From NCBI RefSeq assembly GCF_000615945.1, contig NZ_BAMO01000006.1:62001-126000 (forward strand): 64,000 nucleotides of DNA, read 5' to 3'. A model generated the notes under the pieces. It was given only the letters and a program-made list of their open reading frames with translations. It was not told the origin of the DNA and made no database searches. Shown in pieces: positions 26,871 to 35,924 of this stretch (the stretch's first letter is position 1; every line of letters starts with the position of its first letter). The position numbers and the translations under genes are program-made. The stretch comes from Caldalkalibacillus mannanilyticus JCM 10596 (GTDB taxonomy: Bacteria; Bacillota; Bacilli; Caldalkalibacillales; JCM-10596).

Positions 26871-27701
26871 TTACCTCAATAAATTCCATTCATCTCTGGA
26901 ATATTTCTTCTCGACTAGTTCTGCAACTAATTCCTTCTCCTCTTTCGTTAGCTCTCCATCTTCTAACTTCACTTTAAACCCTTGCTCAAATCCTTGGCGG
27001 AAGGCTTTCTTCACCTCGTTCATAGTGACAGGATGAGCAAGAAGCTGGTTAATTGCTATGGCTTTAGAAGAGAAGTCTTCTTTTAGTCTATTCTTCACTC
27101 GCTCTGAAGAAAATTTACATACATCAAAAAGTTTGTCTTCATCTAAATCTAGTAAAATCGACCCATGTTGCAGGACGACTCCTTTTTGCCTTGTTTGAGC
27201 ACTTCCTGCTACTTTTTTCCCTTCTACAACAAGCTCATACCAAGAGGGAGTATCGAAGCAGACCGCTGATTTTGCATCTTTTAATCGCGCTTTCTGCTCC
27301 TCGTTAGGCATGGAAAAATAAGCATCTAAGCCTAAGGCTTTAAAACCATGCAATAACCCTTCACTAATCACACGATACGCTTCCGTTACAGAACGAGGCA
27401 TCAGGGGGTGAGATTCTGCTACTACAAAACTATACGTTAACTCCTGATCATGCAGCACAGCCCTTCCTCCTGTAGCTCTCCTAACAAAACCTAAGCCGTA
27501 CCTCTTGAGCGCTTCAAAATCAACTTCCTTTTCCACCTTCTGAAAATAACCAATGGAAAGAGTTGCTGGATTCCAACCATAAAAACGAAGGGTCGGAGGC
27601 GTCTTACCCTGACTATGTAAAAGAAGAAGTGCCTCATCAATCGCCATATTTGTTGCAGGATCTAGTGTTAAACTATCAATAAACCTCCACGTTTCGTTCA
27701 T
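26871..27701 (-). CDS. lipM: Octanoyltransferase LipM
   Basis: 276 residues of the LplA/LipM family. [15 protein letters not shown] is the substrate loop, and [27 protein letters not shown] carries the acyl-accepting Cys and lysine region. LipM moves octanoyl from acyl carrier protein to GcvH, the first step of lipoate synthesis, which links it to the glycine cleavage genes nearby. In B. subtilis lipM follows gcvPB with only yqhL between; here an accessory insert separates them. Confidence 0.93.
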   Translation of the reverse strand: MNETWRFIDSLTLDPATNMAIDEALLLLHSQGKTPPTLRFYGWNPATLSIGYFQKVEKEVDFEALKRYGLGFVRRATGGRAVLHDQELTYSFVVAESHPLMPRSVTEAYRVISEGLLHGFKALGLDAYFSMPNEEQKARLKDAKSAVCFDTPSWYELVVEGKKVAGSAQTRQKGVVLQHGSILLDLDEDKLFDVCKFSSERVKNRLKEDFSSKAIAINQLLAHPVTMNEVKKAFRQGFEQGFKVKLEDGELTKEEKELVAELVEKKYSRDEWNLLR

Positions 27702-27763
27702 TGTAACCGTCCTTTTCTCATATAACCATCTAAGTGTGCAGACATAACTATGCCCACATGGCT

Positions 27764-27797
27764 AAAAAGGTAGACCTTCAATGAGGTCCACCTTTTT
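27764..27797. terminator. Bidirectional terminator upstream of lipM
   Basis: AAAAAGGT-A-GACCT / AGGTC-C-ACCTTTTT, loop TCAATG, with T-tracts on both strands. It separates lipM from the gcvPB remnant and the accessory insert. Confidence 0.75.
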
Positions 27798-27805
27798 ACT
27801 TTATA

Positions 27806-27935
27806 GCAATCAATGTTCGAGCTTCTGACGACGTCCAGAAAGAACAAATTCATGCTTACAATGCCTATTATACGGCAGGTTATAATAAGCTTCAAGTCTA
27901 CGCATCATGTAATTCGCATTTAGAACGACTTGTTC
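27806..27935 (-). pseudogene. Fragment of gcvPB, about 120 bp
   Basis: The stretch beginning GCTTCTGACGACGTCCAGAA is nearly identical to the 3' part of gcvPB at about 34745-34860. It covers the codons around [10 protein letters not shown] and [10 protein letters not shown] but has small deletions, and no start or stop context remains. The intact gcvPB is 6.9 kb away. With the matching lipM fragment at 34.35 kb it marks a duplication that borders the accessory insert. Confidence 0.88.
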
Positions 27936-28016
27936 AATTTCTGAAGTTCTATTGAAACTATGAATCATCGGTGATCAACTCTCTAAAATCATTTCAGGTT
28001 CATTTTAATTACACAA

Positions 28017-28651
28017 TTATCTAGCTCGAATCTTTCTTTCCATATTATCAGTGATATATCCATAATATATTCCTTTGACAACTGATTGTATTCTAGAGTC
28101 TACCCCAAGCTTTCTATATATATTGCTAATGTAATATTCTAAGGTACGTGAACTAACATGGAGTGATTTAGCAATTTCCTTGTTCGTTTTCCCTAGAGCA
28201 ATATGATTTAATATTAGGATTTCGTAATCCGTCAGCGGTTCATCCTCAAGAAGTTTACTATCTCTTATTGTTAATCCTGTTCTCACAAGAAAAATCATCT
28301 CAACTAACCTATGTAAAGGATCGTTTTTCGAAACAAAAGCATTGGCCCCGAATTGAAAAGCTACTTTTCATAGAGATAATCGTATCCTGAATAGATTATA
28401 ATAGGAATTAAAATACCTTGGTTTCTCAAGCTTTTAGTGATTAATAATCCATTCTCAGATTTTTCATCACCAAGCAACTTTATATCCATGACGATAACAT
28501 TAGGTGAATTTTTTGTAAGATAGGAAAAAAGTTCTTTTCCAGAGTGTAATTCAGCAATTACATTTACCCCTTCTGTATTCCTTAAGTAACTAGATAATCC
28601 TGAACAAATGGCTTTATGATCATCAACAATTACAACGTTAATAACATCCAT
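28017..28651 (-). CDS. NarL/LuxR-type response regulator (single-base frameshift)
   Basis: The N-terminal receiver domain has acidic Asp10-Asp11 (VIVDDHKA) and the phospho-acceptor in VIVMDIKLLG (Asp56). This frame stops after YDYLYEK. The next frame continues VAFQFGANAFVSKNDPLHRL, which holds the conserved Lys, and then the LuxR helix-turn-helix GKTNKEIAKSLHVSSRTLEYYISNIYRKL. One more A in the run at 28365-28368 restores about 211 residues. It is 28 nt after the histidine kinase gene and probably controls the neighbouring peptide operon. Confidence 0.86.
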
Positions 28652-28679
28652 AATATTTACCTCCCTCCATTTCCCAGTT

Positions 28680-29873
28680 TTAATGAGTATGAAAAATCAT
28701 GGTAACTTTTGTTCCACTTTCCTTTGAAGTATATATATCTAGATGACCATCAATTTGTTCTATGCTTTGTTTCACTGAGATCAAACCAAAGTGATGGTTT
28801 TCGACAAATGTCTGAGGATCAAACGAAACTTTAATACCTTTTCCATTATCAATAACGGAGAACATAATCATCTGATCATTTTTCTTTATTTCGACTGATA
28901 ATTCAGTACATTCAGAATGCTTCAGGGCATTTATGACAAGTTCCTTTAGACACCTAAATATCACTTTCTGTTGAAGAATACTTAACACCTTCAACTCTTT
29001 TGCGGATGTAGTACATCTCCATTTTAAGATTGCTTGGCTAAAGAACAACTGATTACTGGTAAAATAGTATTCGCATGTATCTAGAAATCCAATATCTTCA
29101 ATCATAGAGGGATATAAATCAAAACATTTATTTCGAATATTGCGAATCATTTGTTTTGATAGAGTTATTAGTCTAGTAATCTCGACTCTCTCAAATGAAC
29201 CGCTATTTATAGCAGACTTATTATGTAAAGATTCTAAGTACATATTAATAAAAATAATATGCTGTAATATTTCGTCATGTAAATAATGAGACAAGCTTTT
29301 TCTTTCCTTGTCTTGGACTTCCAGTAGGAGTTTATTATCTTGTTTTTGTCCTGAAATTCGTATCATTGAGAAGACAAGCTTTTCTATTAAAATAATCATA
29401 GTAACCATGAGAGCTAGAATAGACCACAGGAGTGCTGCTTTTTTAAGCAACAAGATTAGACCTGCATTCATAAATAGGTCTACTAAAAATATAAGACTCC
29501 CTATACATCCAACCGTGTAGAATAAATAATTCAAAAGTAAAAGTCCAGTAGAACCGTTTAGAAAAAGGTGTTGTCTGATTAGACTTAAAAGTACAGGAGG
29601 AATGAAAACCAACGCAGAAAAGATAATCATACTTGTAGATCGCTGACCCAAACTTAAGCTTGTTTGTACCATAAAATTTCGCTCGAACAGATTCTTTTTT
29701 TCTTTTTCACTGGAATCTGTGACAGTGTGATATTTCTCAGTATGATTAGTACTCACGATAGAGGCATTAAAGTTACTAAAGTCAGAGTATATAAGGAATA
29801 AGACCGTGTAAATAAAAAATGGTACGTACAAAAAAAGCAAGATATACATCGACATTTTTGTTACATTATTCAT
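28680..29873 (-). CDS. ComP-like membrane histidine kinase
   Basis: 397 residues. One N-terminal membrane segment (residues 8-29), an extracytoplasmic loop (about 30-80), then three to four membrane segments to residue 170. The HisKA_3 dimerisation motif RKSLSHYLHDEILQH gives phospho-His199, and the ATPase domain has ELVINALKHSE and DNGKGI. The arrangement is like ComP and other kinases that sense secreted peptides. Paired with the downstream response regulator. The signal is unknown; the secreted peptide at 33.9 kb is the obvious candidate. Confidence 0.9.
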   Translation of the reverse strand: MNNVTKMSMYILLFLYVPFFIYTVLFLIYSDFSNFNASIVSTNHTEKYHTVTDSSEKEKKNLFERNFMVQTSLSLGQRSTSMIIFSALVFIPPVLLSLIRQHLFLNGSTGLLLLNYLFYTVGCIGSLIFLVDLFMNAGLILLLKKAALLWSILALMVTMIILIEKLVFSMIRISGQKQDNKLLLEVQDKERKSLSHYLHDEILQHIIFINMYLESLHNKSAINSGSFERVEITRLITLSKQMIRNIRNKCFDLYPSMIEDIGFLDTCEYYFTSNQLFFSQAILKWRCTTSAKELKVLSILQQKVIFRCLKELVINALKHSECTELSVEIKKNDQMIMFSVIDNGKGIKVSFDPQTFVENHHFGLISVKQSIEQIDGHLDIYTSKESGTKVTMIFHTH

Positions 29874-30211
29874 ATTTCCTTCACCTATTCTCTCAATATA
29901 TCCCTTTAATACCTAAGAAACTAGAAACGTAGCGTGAAATGTATATAGATGTTGAAATAATTTGTGTAGCACCTTCCGTTATTTTTTTACTTTATGGCAA
30001 GTTCCATTAAAATAAAGTTATGTAATAATACACCTATAAATACCAATATAGTTTATTATACACTAAAATATGTAGGAATATTGTTTTTTTTTCGTAAACT
30101 AATCGCAAATTTAACAATAAATTCGAAACTATGGGGAGCTACACCTTTTTCATGTTCTAAAAACCTTGATCCCATTGGGCTCAGACTTATTAAACTCGAG
30201 TTCGTCAAAAG

Positions 30212-30279
30212 AAAAAAACCCTCTTTTTTGAAGGCTAGCCATAAGGTAGCTCTACCAATAACAAAAAAGGGATTTTTTT
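30212..30279. terminator. Bidirectional terminator after the transglutaminase-like gene
   Basis: CCCTCTTTTTTG pairs with CAAAAAAGGG around an inner GGTAG/CTACC hairpin, with seven T on each outer flank. It separates the peptide operon from the kinase-regulator pair. The gene-free stretch 29874-30337 otherwise holds only AT-rich sequence with a TATAAT-like word that may be the kinase promoter. Confidence 0.75.
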
Positions 30280-30337
30280 ATGTTTTCATAACGTAATGCC
30301 TGACAATGACTACTCTTGGACGAACATATAAACCTAT

Positions 30338-31655
30338 TTAATTAACAAGAATTCTAATAAGGCTTAACAAATAAAATAAAGACATGATAGACAAAAAGTA
30401 TACAAATACATTCGTTTCCTTCCTGTAGATGGACAATACACAGAAAACTAGCAACAATATACCTCTTAAATGAGTGATCATTGATTCAATAACTGAAGGA
30501 ACATAATTAAGAAAATGAAAAGATAATTCTATAGGAAACAATAGAAACCACAGATAAAATGACATTACTTTTATCCTTCTGGCAAACTCTGAAAAAAATG
30601 GTTCACTAATGTTCCACTTCCCTAATATATCTTCTAACCACTTCTTCTTAGGATCTTTCTCAAACCGGAGATAAACTGGCTGCATATTAGGGGCTGTTCC
30701 TTCCTGTGATTGAAAGCCAAAAGCAAAGTCATGTCCCCCATACTTAAATAGGGGATATTTGTCTGGCACCTCATTAATCATATATTCGGGTTTAAGTAAG
30801 AGATTAGCATCCAAGGAAAAGGCAACTCTTTTCCCCTCTATACTTCCAAAATAGTAGTCTACCTTTGGACTTGTTCCATATCTCAGTAACGATCCAAACT
30901 TGTGGATGATGGACTTGTTAAGAGTAGCCATACTACTATCCACAGGTATCCAACCAACCCCATCTATAAAAAACTCGTTCCATGCATGAGGATGATTTGC
31001 GCCGGCAGTCCAAGCTCCAAACAACGTGCGACAAGGAATACCTAATGAACGACACCACGAAGTAAATAAAAAGGAAAATTCTCCACAATCCCCAGATTTG
31101 TTCGTAAACATCTGTATGGCCCCACGTTCTTTTGGAGGGAATTTATATTTATAGTGCTTGAGCAGATTGTTAAATAGTAAGTTTGCCTGTAAAATCGGAT
31201 CGCTCTCTCCCTGTACAATCTGTTTCGCTTCATCTATTGTTATCTGATTTATTGGAGATAAAGGAGTAGAACGCAGATAATATCGCCTTTCTTCCTCACT
31301 GAGCTTTTCTGGTGGCTCCTCTTTAGATATCCCCTTTTTGTCTTTATCATTCATTGAAACAAGCTCTGTAGAGTAGGCATCAAAGGAGTATTCTAGCTCC
31401 ACTTTTTCTTGCGGTTGTAGTCGATAATATGCAATGATATTAGCATAATCTGACCTTTCTTCAGAGATGGCTACACTTTTTTTATGATACTGAATATTAC
31501 GCTGACATCTAGACTCCATAGGAAGAGCTAGCCATATTTCGACTGGTTCATTTTGGCGGTTTTTATAAGCATACGACACTCGATATGTTTCTTTTTTTTT
31601 TGTAAACCAACTTACAATGCTCTTTTCCTAACATATTCTTCTTTTCTCTAAACAT
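30338..31655 (-). CDS. Transglutaminase-like membrane protein of the SDP-like locus (frameshift at the N-terminus)
   Basis: The transglutaminase core has the triad Cys in NKSGDCGEFSF, His in NHPHAWNEFF and Asp in WIPVDSS, and the C-terminus has three membrane segments. The long frame opens at VSYAYKNRQNEPVEIW. The true start is probably ATG 31653-31655, with AAGGAG 6 nt upstream, in another frame: MFREKKNMLGKEHCKLVYKK. Removing one base from the ten-T run 31592-31601 gives 438 residues. It may cleave, cross-link or mature the peptide encoded at 33.9 kb; this is inference from context. Confidence 0.85.
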
Positions 31656-31668
31656 ACATTTCTCCTTA

Positions 31669-33060
31669 TTATTTAGCAATATCGTTCTGAATCAAACATT
31701 GTTCATCACAATGTGATGATGGGATAATCGTTCTTCTGCTTGCTATGTAATCATATAATTTCTGACCCACTCCACATAGTCTAGCAAGAAGTAATACTGG
31801 TAGGATAAGCCACATAATAGGAACTCTTTTGGACATCTCAATAAAAGAATCAATCCCCTCAGATATTACAGTTCCAGATAACTTTTTGCACAGCATTCTT
31901 TCCTCCGCTCTTTGTAGATCAATTCCATACTCAACAGCCACTTTCTCATCTCGAAACGATTTAAATTTAATCAATCGAAACCAATCAAACCGATGAATCC
32001 GCTCTACACTCTTAATACACATCGGACACCATCCATCATAAAAGACATATAGCTGTTTTTTTCTAATTTGCGTATCATTTCCAAGTCTTCTTCCTTTCCA
32101 TTTTAATCCTAATTTAATTCTTTTTAAAGTGTTTAAATAATAATTTTTAATATTTCTGTATTCTCTGTCAGAAAACAACAATAAATCGATACTAATCATA
32201 ATAAAAGAGAAGGAAAGTAGCCCCATTCCAATAGCAATACCAAAATGAAATCCAACAGCACCAAATACTACAACGTATTTGGTTACTCGATTAAATAGTA
32301 AAAATGGAAAGGCGATTTTCACAAGAATCGAAAGATAGGTAAAAACAACGATAAGAAAGTCTGACTGTAATAATAAATGACGAAAAAATGGAGATGAGAA
32401 TTGTTCCACTTGTAAAATATAATAAACAGCCGTACCGTTATTCCACATCTCTCCCATAACCTGATACAATCCAGATGCAACATACATAAGACATAATTGA
32501 ATAATACATAAAAGAATAGCTACATTATGAAAAATAGTTCCCAGCTGATACTTAAATTGATGTTTCCTTTCACTACGCTTACTCTTAAAATGTATAGAAT
32601 CCAAGGAAAAATAAGCTGTATTGTTGGCAAACATTAAATAAAAAAGCATGAGCCGCAGGATGTTATCTCCCCCATCAGATATTAACACCGTTCTGTCTAA
32701 CAACGACCAAAAAAAGATAAATTGTAAAACAGATACAACTCTCCCTTTGTACCCGATAATATATAGCAAAGATACGATGATCCCTAAGTGGTAAATAAAA
32801 TTGAAGTATGCTAAAGAGTCTGAAAATTGGTAGAGTGAGATAGAGCCTGTCATACTTAATATATGTAAGTATTCTTCATGCGTCATCACACCATTAGGGG
32901 ACCATAAAAATAGTCTTTGATTATAATGAATCAGATACGTATATAGAATGACTAGCCCAAAACAAATTCTGGTCAAGCTAGCACCGATAAGAAATCTTTC
33001 CTGTGACAATTTTTCAACCAGTGGTAAGCCATATCCGTTTTTCATATTAACCCCTAACAT
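31669..33060 (-). CDS. SdpB-like HTTM protein with C-terminal DCC thiol-oxidoreductase domain
   Basis: 463 residues. Residues about 20-300 form an HTTM (vitamin-K-carboxylase-like) membrane region with GGDNILRLMLFYLMF and WNNGTAVYYILQ, as in SdpB of the sporulation-delaying-protein toxin system. Residues about 336-455 form a DCC/DUF393 domain with FYDGWCPMC, a CxxC redox motif. B. subtilis SdpB (about 320 residues) lacks this addition. AAGGAGGG precedes the ATG. It lies between the SdpA-like and transglutaminase genes. Confidence 0.87.
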   Translation of the reverse strand: MLGVNMKNGYGLPLVEKLSQERFLIGASLTRICFGLVILYTYLIHYNQRLFLWSPNGVMTHEEYLHILSMTGSISLYQFSDSLAYFNFIYHLGIIVSLLYIIGYKGRVVSVLQFIFFWSLLDRTVLISDGGDNILRLMLFYLMFANNTAYFSLDSIHFKSKRSERKHQFKYQLGTIFHNVAILLCIIQLCLMYVASGLYQVMGEMWNNGTAVYYILQVEQFSSPFFRHLLLQSDFLIVVFTYLSILVKIAFPFLLFNRVTKYVVVFGAVGFHFGIAIGMGLLSFSFIMISIDLLLFSDREYRNIKNYYLNTLKRIKLGLKWKGRRLGNDTQIRKKQLYVFYDGWCPMCIKSVERIHRFDWFRLIKFKSFRDEKVAVEYGIDLQRAEERMLCKKLSGTVISEGIDSFIEMSKRVPIMWLILPVLLLARLCGVGQKLYDYIASRRTIIPSSHCDEQCLIQNDIAK

Positions 33061-33113
33061 TCTCTTGCCCTCCTTATTCCCCTCTTCCAGTCATCATCTA
33101 ATTAGATTGAATC

Positions 33114-33835
33114 TTAAAAAGGGGCACTAATAGATTGATAGGTTTGCTTAGGAAAATCAAAATATTCTTGATGAACATTATATTCGCTATTTCTCCTTTC
33201 CGAAAATGGGACTGTATCTGTAACAATGACTCTCAATTGTACTGATTCTATTTCATCAGCAGGAAATAATTGTTTGGCAATGGCAAAGGAGTAACGATAG
33301 ATATATTGAACTCCCTGTTCTCTGTAACTATTTAGAGATTCATCCATTTCTGAAAGATTAGTTGTATTTGTATGTGTCTGATCCTTGTCACTCAATTGCT
33401 CTCCATAAGTATGGTCCTCTTTCTCTTTTTTGTTCTTAATTTTCAGAAAAATATCATCTTGATGAAAGCTCTGATGGATTCCAGACATTGGTACTCTAAC
33501 AAGTTTATTATACGGGCTGATGATATTTTCTGACTGGCTTCAATTAAAGAGGTACTAATATCAATCCACTCCGAACGAATAGACTCCTGTTGATTTTCTG
33601 GTTTATAATCAACTTTCATTAATAACGTATAGTTATGAGAAATTGGCGAAGGGGCAAAAAGCTGCCACGTTTGCGTAAATAATGGATCCATATATGCTTT
33701 AATAAGTGGATTATATTTTGCTGTTATGGGATTCAAAGGAATGATATAGAAAACGGTCATGACGATATGTATCAGTGCCATACAGACTAATGGGTAAGCA
33801 ACCAACCCTAAATAAATTTTTTTATTTTTTCCCAT
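33114..33835 (-). CDS. SdpA/DUF5819-like membrane protein (single-base frameshift)
   Basis: Starts at ATG 33833-33835 (MGKNKKIYLGLVAYPLVCM), one membrane helix, then LNPITAKYNPLIKAYMDPLF and TQTWQLFAPSP, the hallmark of SdpA and DUF5819 proteins. The frame ends in EASQKISSARI; the next frame gives ISPYNKLVRVPMSGIHQSF to the stop at 33114. One base added near 33521-33526 (AT-rich) joins them into about 240 residues. In B. subtilis SdpA is a peripheral partner of SdpB in maturing the SDP toxin. Confidence 0.82.
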
Positions 33836-33910
33836 CGGATCACCAACTCCTAGAATAGATCTAATGGACCAATATGAATTTTTTTCCATCCACATTGGTC
33901 CATTATGTAA

Positions 33911-34219
33911 TTACTTATTGAAAACGATCTCTACTCCGTTATCGTATGAATAATCTGGTACACTCCAAATGCCTGTGATTTTATCAAATGCCCAAGCACC
34001 TGCCGCTGCACCAAATCCTCCTGCAACCGAACCTGCAACTACCTTCGCTCCAGCAACCACCAGAGGAAACCATTCCGGGTTCATTTCGCTTCCACTACTC
34101 ATAGTTTCGAAGTTTTGCTCTGTTACATACATCTCTGGAGTTGAAGCAAAAGCCGAGTTTACGAGAGAAGCACCGATAAAAACAGATAACGCTAAAATAC
34201 ATAAAAGCATTTTCTTCAT
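33911..34219 (-). CDS. Secreted peptide precursor, SdpC/bacteriocin-like
   Basis: 102 residues from ATG 34217-34219, with GGGAGGTGAG upstream. The signal peptide MKKMLLCILALSVFIGASLV ends with SAFA before Ser26. The mature part has a polar lead (residues 26-50) and a hydrophobic Gly/Ala/Val core (WFPLVVAGAKVVAGSVAGGF and following) with GxxxG spacing, then a polar tail. There is no Cys in the mature part, so no disulfide as in SDP. Its position before SdpA- and SdpB-like genes supports a toxin precursor. Target and immunity unknown. Confidence 0.78.
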   Translation of the reverse strand: MKKMLLCILALSVFIGASLVNSAFASTPEMYVTEQNFETMSSGSEMNPEWFPLVVAGAKVVAGSVAGGFGAAAGAWAFDKITGIWSVPDYSYDNGVEIVFNK

Positions 34220-34262
34220 TTTCTCACCTCCCATATTAGTGATGTGCTTTATCTAGCACAGT

Positions 34263-34291
34263 TTCATATTAAAATATTCACACTATTGCAA
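34263..34291 (-). promoter_or_regulatory. Possible promoter of the peptide operon
   Basis: On the minus strand TTGCAA (34286-34291) and TATGAA (34263-34268) are 17 nt apart. The -35 lies in the small palindrome ATTG-TTG-CAAT, a possible regulator site. The start codon is about 45 nt downstream. Pattern only. Confidence 0.35.
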
Positions 34292-34307
34292 CAATCGTTT
34301 ATAACGC

Positions 34308-34337
34308 AAAAAGGATTGCGCTCTCACGCAATCCTTT
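34308..34337 (-). terminator. Terminator after the lipM fragment and gcvPB
   Basis: An 11-bp perfect stem, AAAGGATTGCG / CGCAATCCTTT, loop 6 nt, with TTTTT on the minus strand. It closes the gcv transcript before the peptide operon. Confidence 0.85.
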
Positions 34338-34347
34338 AGCTAGGAAA

Positions 34348-34447
34348 TGTTCTCCTTACCTCAATAAATTCCATTCATCTGTGGAATATTTCTTCTCGAC
34401 TAATTCTACAACCAATTCCTTCTTCTCTTTTGCTAGCTCCACATCTT
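34348..34447 (-). pseudogene. Fragment of lipM 3' end, about 100 bp
   Basis: About 85-90 percent identical by eye to the lipM 3' end at 26861-26960, including the codons for SRDEWNLLR and the same stop context. The differences are mostly third-position changes. Nothing of the rest of lipM is present. It sits 13 bp from the gcvPB stop. Together with the gcvPB fragment beside lipM it indicates a past duplication. Confidence 0.88.
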
Positions 34448-34459
34448 TACAATCGTTCT

Positions 34460-35924
34460 CTATTCCTTACTCCAGCGTAAAATTGGTTTTCTGGCAGCCA
34501 TTACCTCATCTAATCGTCCGATCACAGTTGAATGAGGAGCTTCTTGTACAATCTCTGGATTTTCACTTGCTTCTTTGGCGATCTGAATCATTGCTTCAAT
34601 AAATTCATCTAGGGTTTCCTTAGATTCTGTTTCAGTAGCTCAATCATCAGACATTCTTCTACAATCAATGGGAAATAGATCGTAGGTGGATGATAGCCAA
34701 AATCAAGCAAGCGCTTGGCAATATCTAACGTTCGAACCCCTTGAAGCTTCTGACGACGTCCAGAAAGAACAAATTCATGCTTACAATGCCTATTATACGG
34801 CAGGTCATAATAAGGTTCAAGTCTACGCATCATGTAATTCGCATTAAGAACGGCTTGTTCAGATACCTTGCGTAACCCAATAGGTCCCATCGTACGAATA
34901 TACGTATACGCTCGAACCAAAATTCCGAAGTTTCCATAATAAGCCTTGACTCGACCGATTGATTGAGGACAATCATAGTCAAATGTAAAGCGGTCTCCCA
35001 CTTTCTTTAATACAGGTTTAGGAAGGAAAGGTATCAGGTCTTTTTTCACACCCACTGGGCCTGCTCCAGGACCGCCACCACCATGAGGCGTTGTAAAGGT
35101 TTTGTGTAGGTTTAAGTGCACCACATCAAAGCCCATATCCCTGGTCTTGCTATGCCGAGAATCGCGTTGGCATTCGCTCCATCATAGTAAAGCAGACCTC
35201 CAGCCTCGTGAACCACTTCAGCAATTTCAGCAATACTTTCTTCAAAAAGTCCCAATGTATTTGGATTGGTCAGCATGAGAGCACATGTATCAGGTCCAAC
35301 CACCTTGCGCAACTCCTCTAATTCCACCAAGCCTCTTTCATTAGAAGGAATCGTAATCGTTTCTAAGCCAGCAACGGAGGCTGTCGCTGGGTTCGTTCCA
35401 TGGGCAGAGTCTGGTACGATAACCTTGGTACGCTGTACACCTTCACCACGAGCCTCATGGTAGGCACGAATCATCATCAGACCCGTGTACTCACCATGAG
35501 CACCTGCCGCTGGTTGAAGAGTGACTTCATCCATTCCAGTTATTTCTTTAAGATCCTCTTGTAGATTGTAGAGTAGCTCAAGAGCCCCCTGCACACTTTC
35601 CTCAGGTTGATAAGGATGGATTCTGGAAAAGCCCGGGTAACGAGCCACATCTTCATTTATTTTCGGGTTATATTTCATCGTGCACGAACCGAGTGGATAG
35701 AAGCCGTTATCAATTCCATGATTTCTTCGGGAAAGCTCGGTATAATGACGAATTAATTGAAGTTCAGATACCTCTGGAAGCTCAGCAGGGACTTCTCTAA
35801 GCATTCCGGCAGGGATAACCGATGTAATCTCTATTTCTGGAACATCATTTTCTGGGAGGGAATAAGCGATTCTTCCTTGCTTACTCATTTCAAATATTAG
35901 TGCTTTGTCCTGTGTATTATTCAT
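34460..35924 (-). CDS. gcvPB: Glycine dehydrogenase subunit 2 (P-protein beta), two single-base frameshifts
   Basis: Starts at ATG in the stop of gcvPA ([18 protein letters not shown]). The first break is at 35139-35141: CCAGGGATATG needs one more G to read [19 protein letters not shown], the PLP-lysine region with [13 protein letters not shown] after it. The second is near 34639: GAGCTACTG needs one more C to read [16 protein letters not shown] and so on to RWSKE, stop 34460. Repaired length is about 488 residues, normal. It decarboxylates glycine together with GcvPA. Confidence 0.92.

Noticed and set aside
27698-27895. Possible 65-residue minus gene upstream of lipM
   Set aside because: Spans a terminator and part of the gcvPB fragment; no ribosome site.
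29994-30296. Open plus frame of 100 residues upstream of the kinase
   Set aside because: AT-rich, Lys/Ile/Asn-heavy translation, no ribosome site, crosses a bidirectional terminator.
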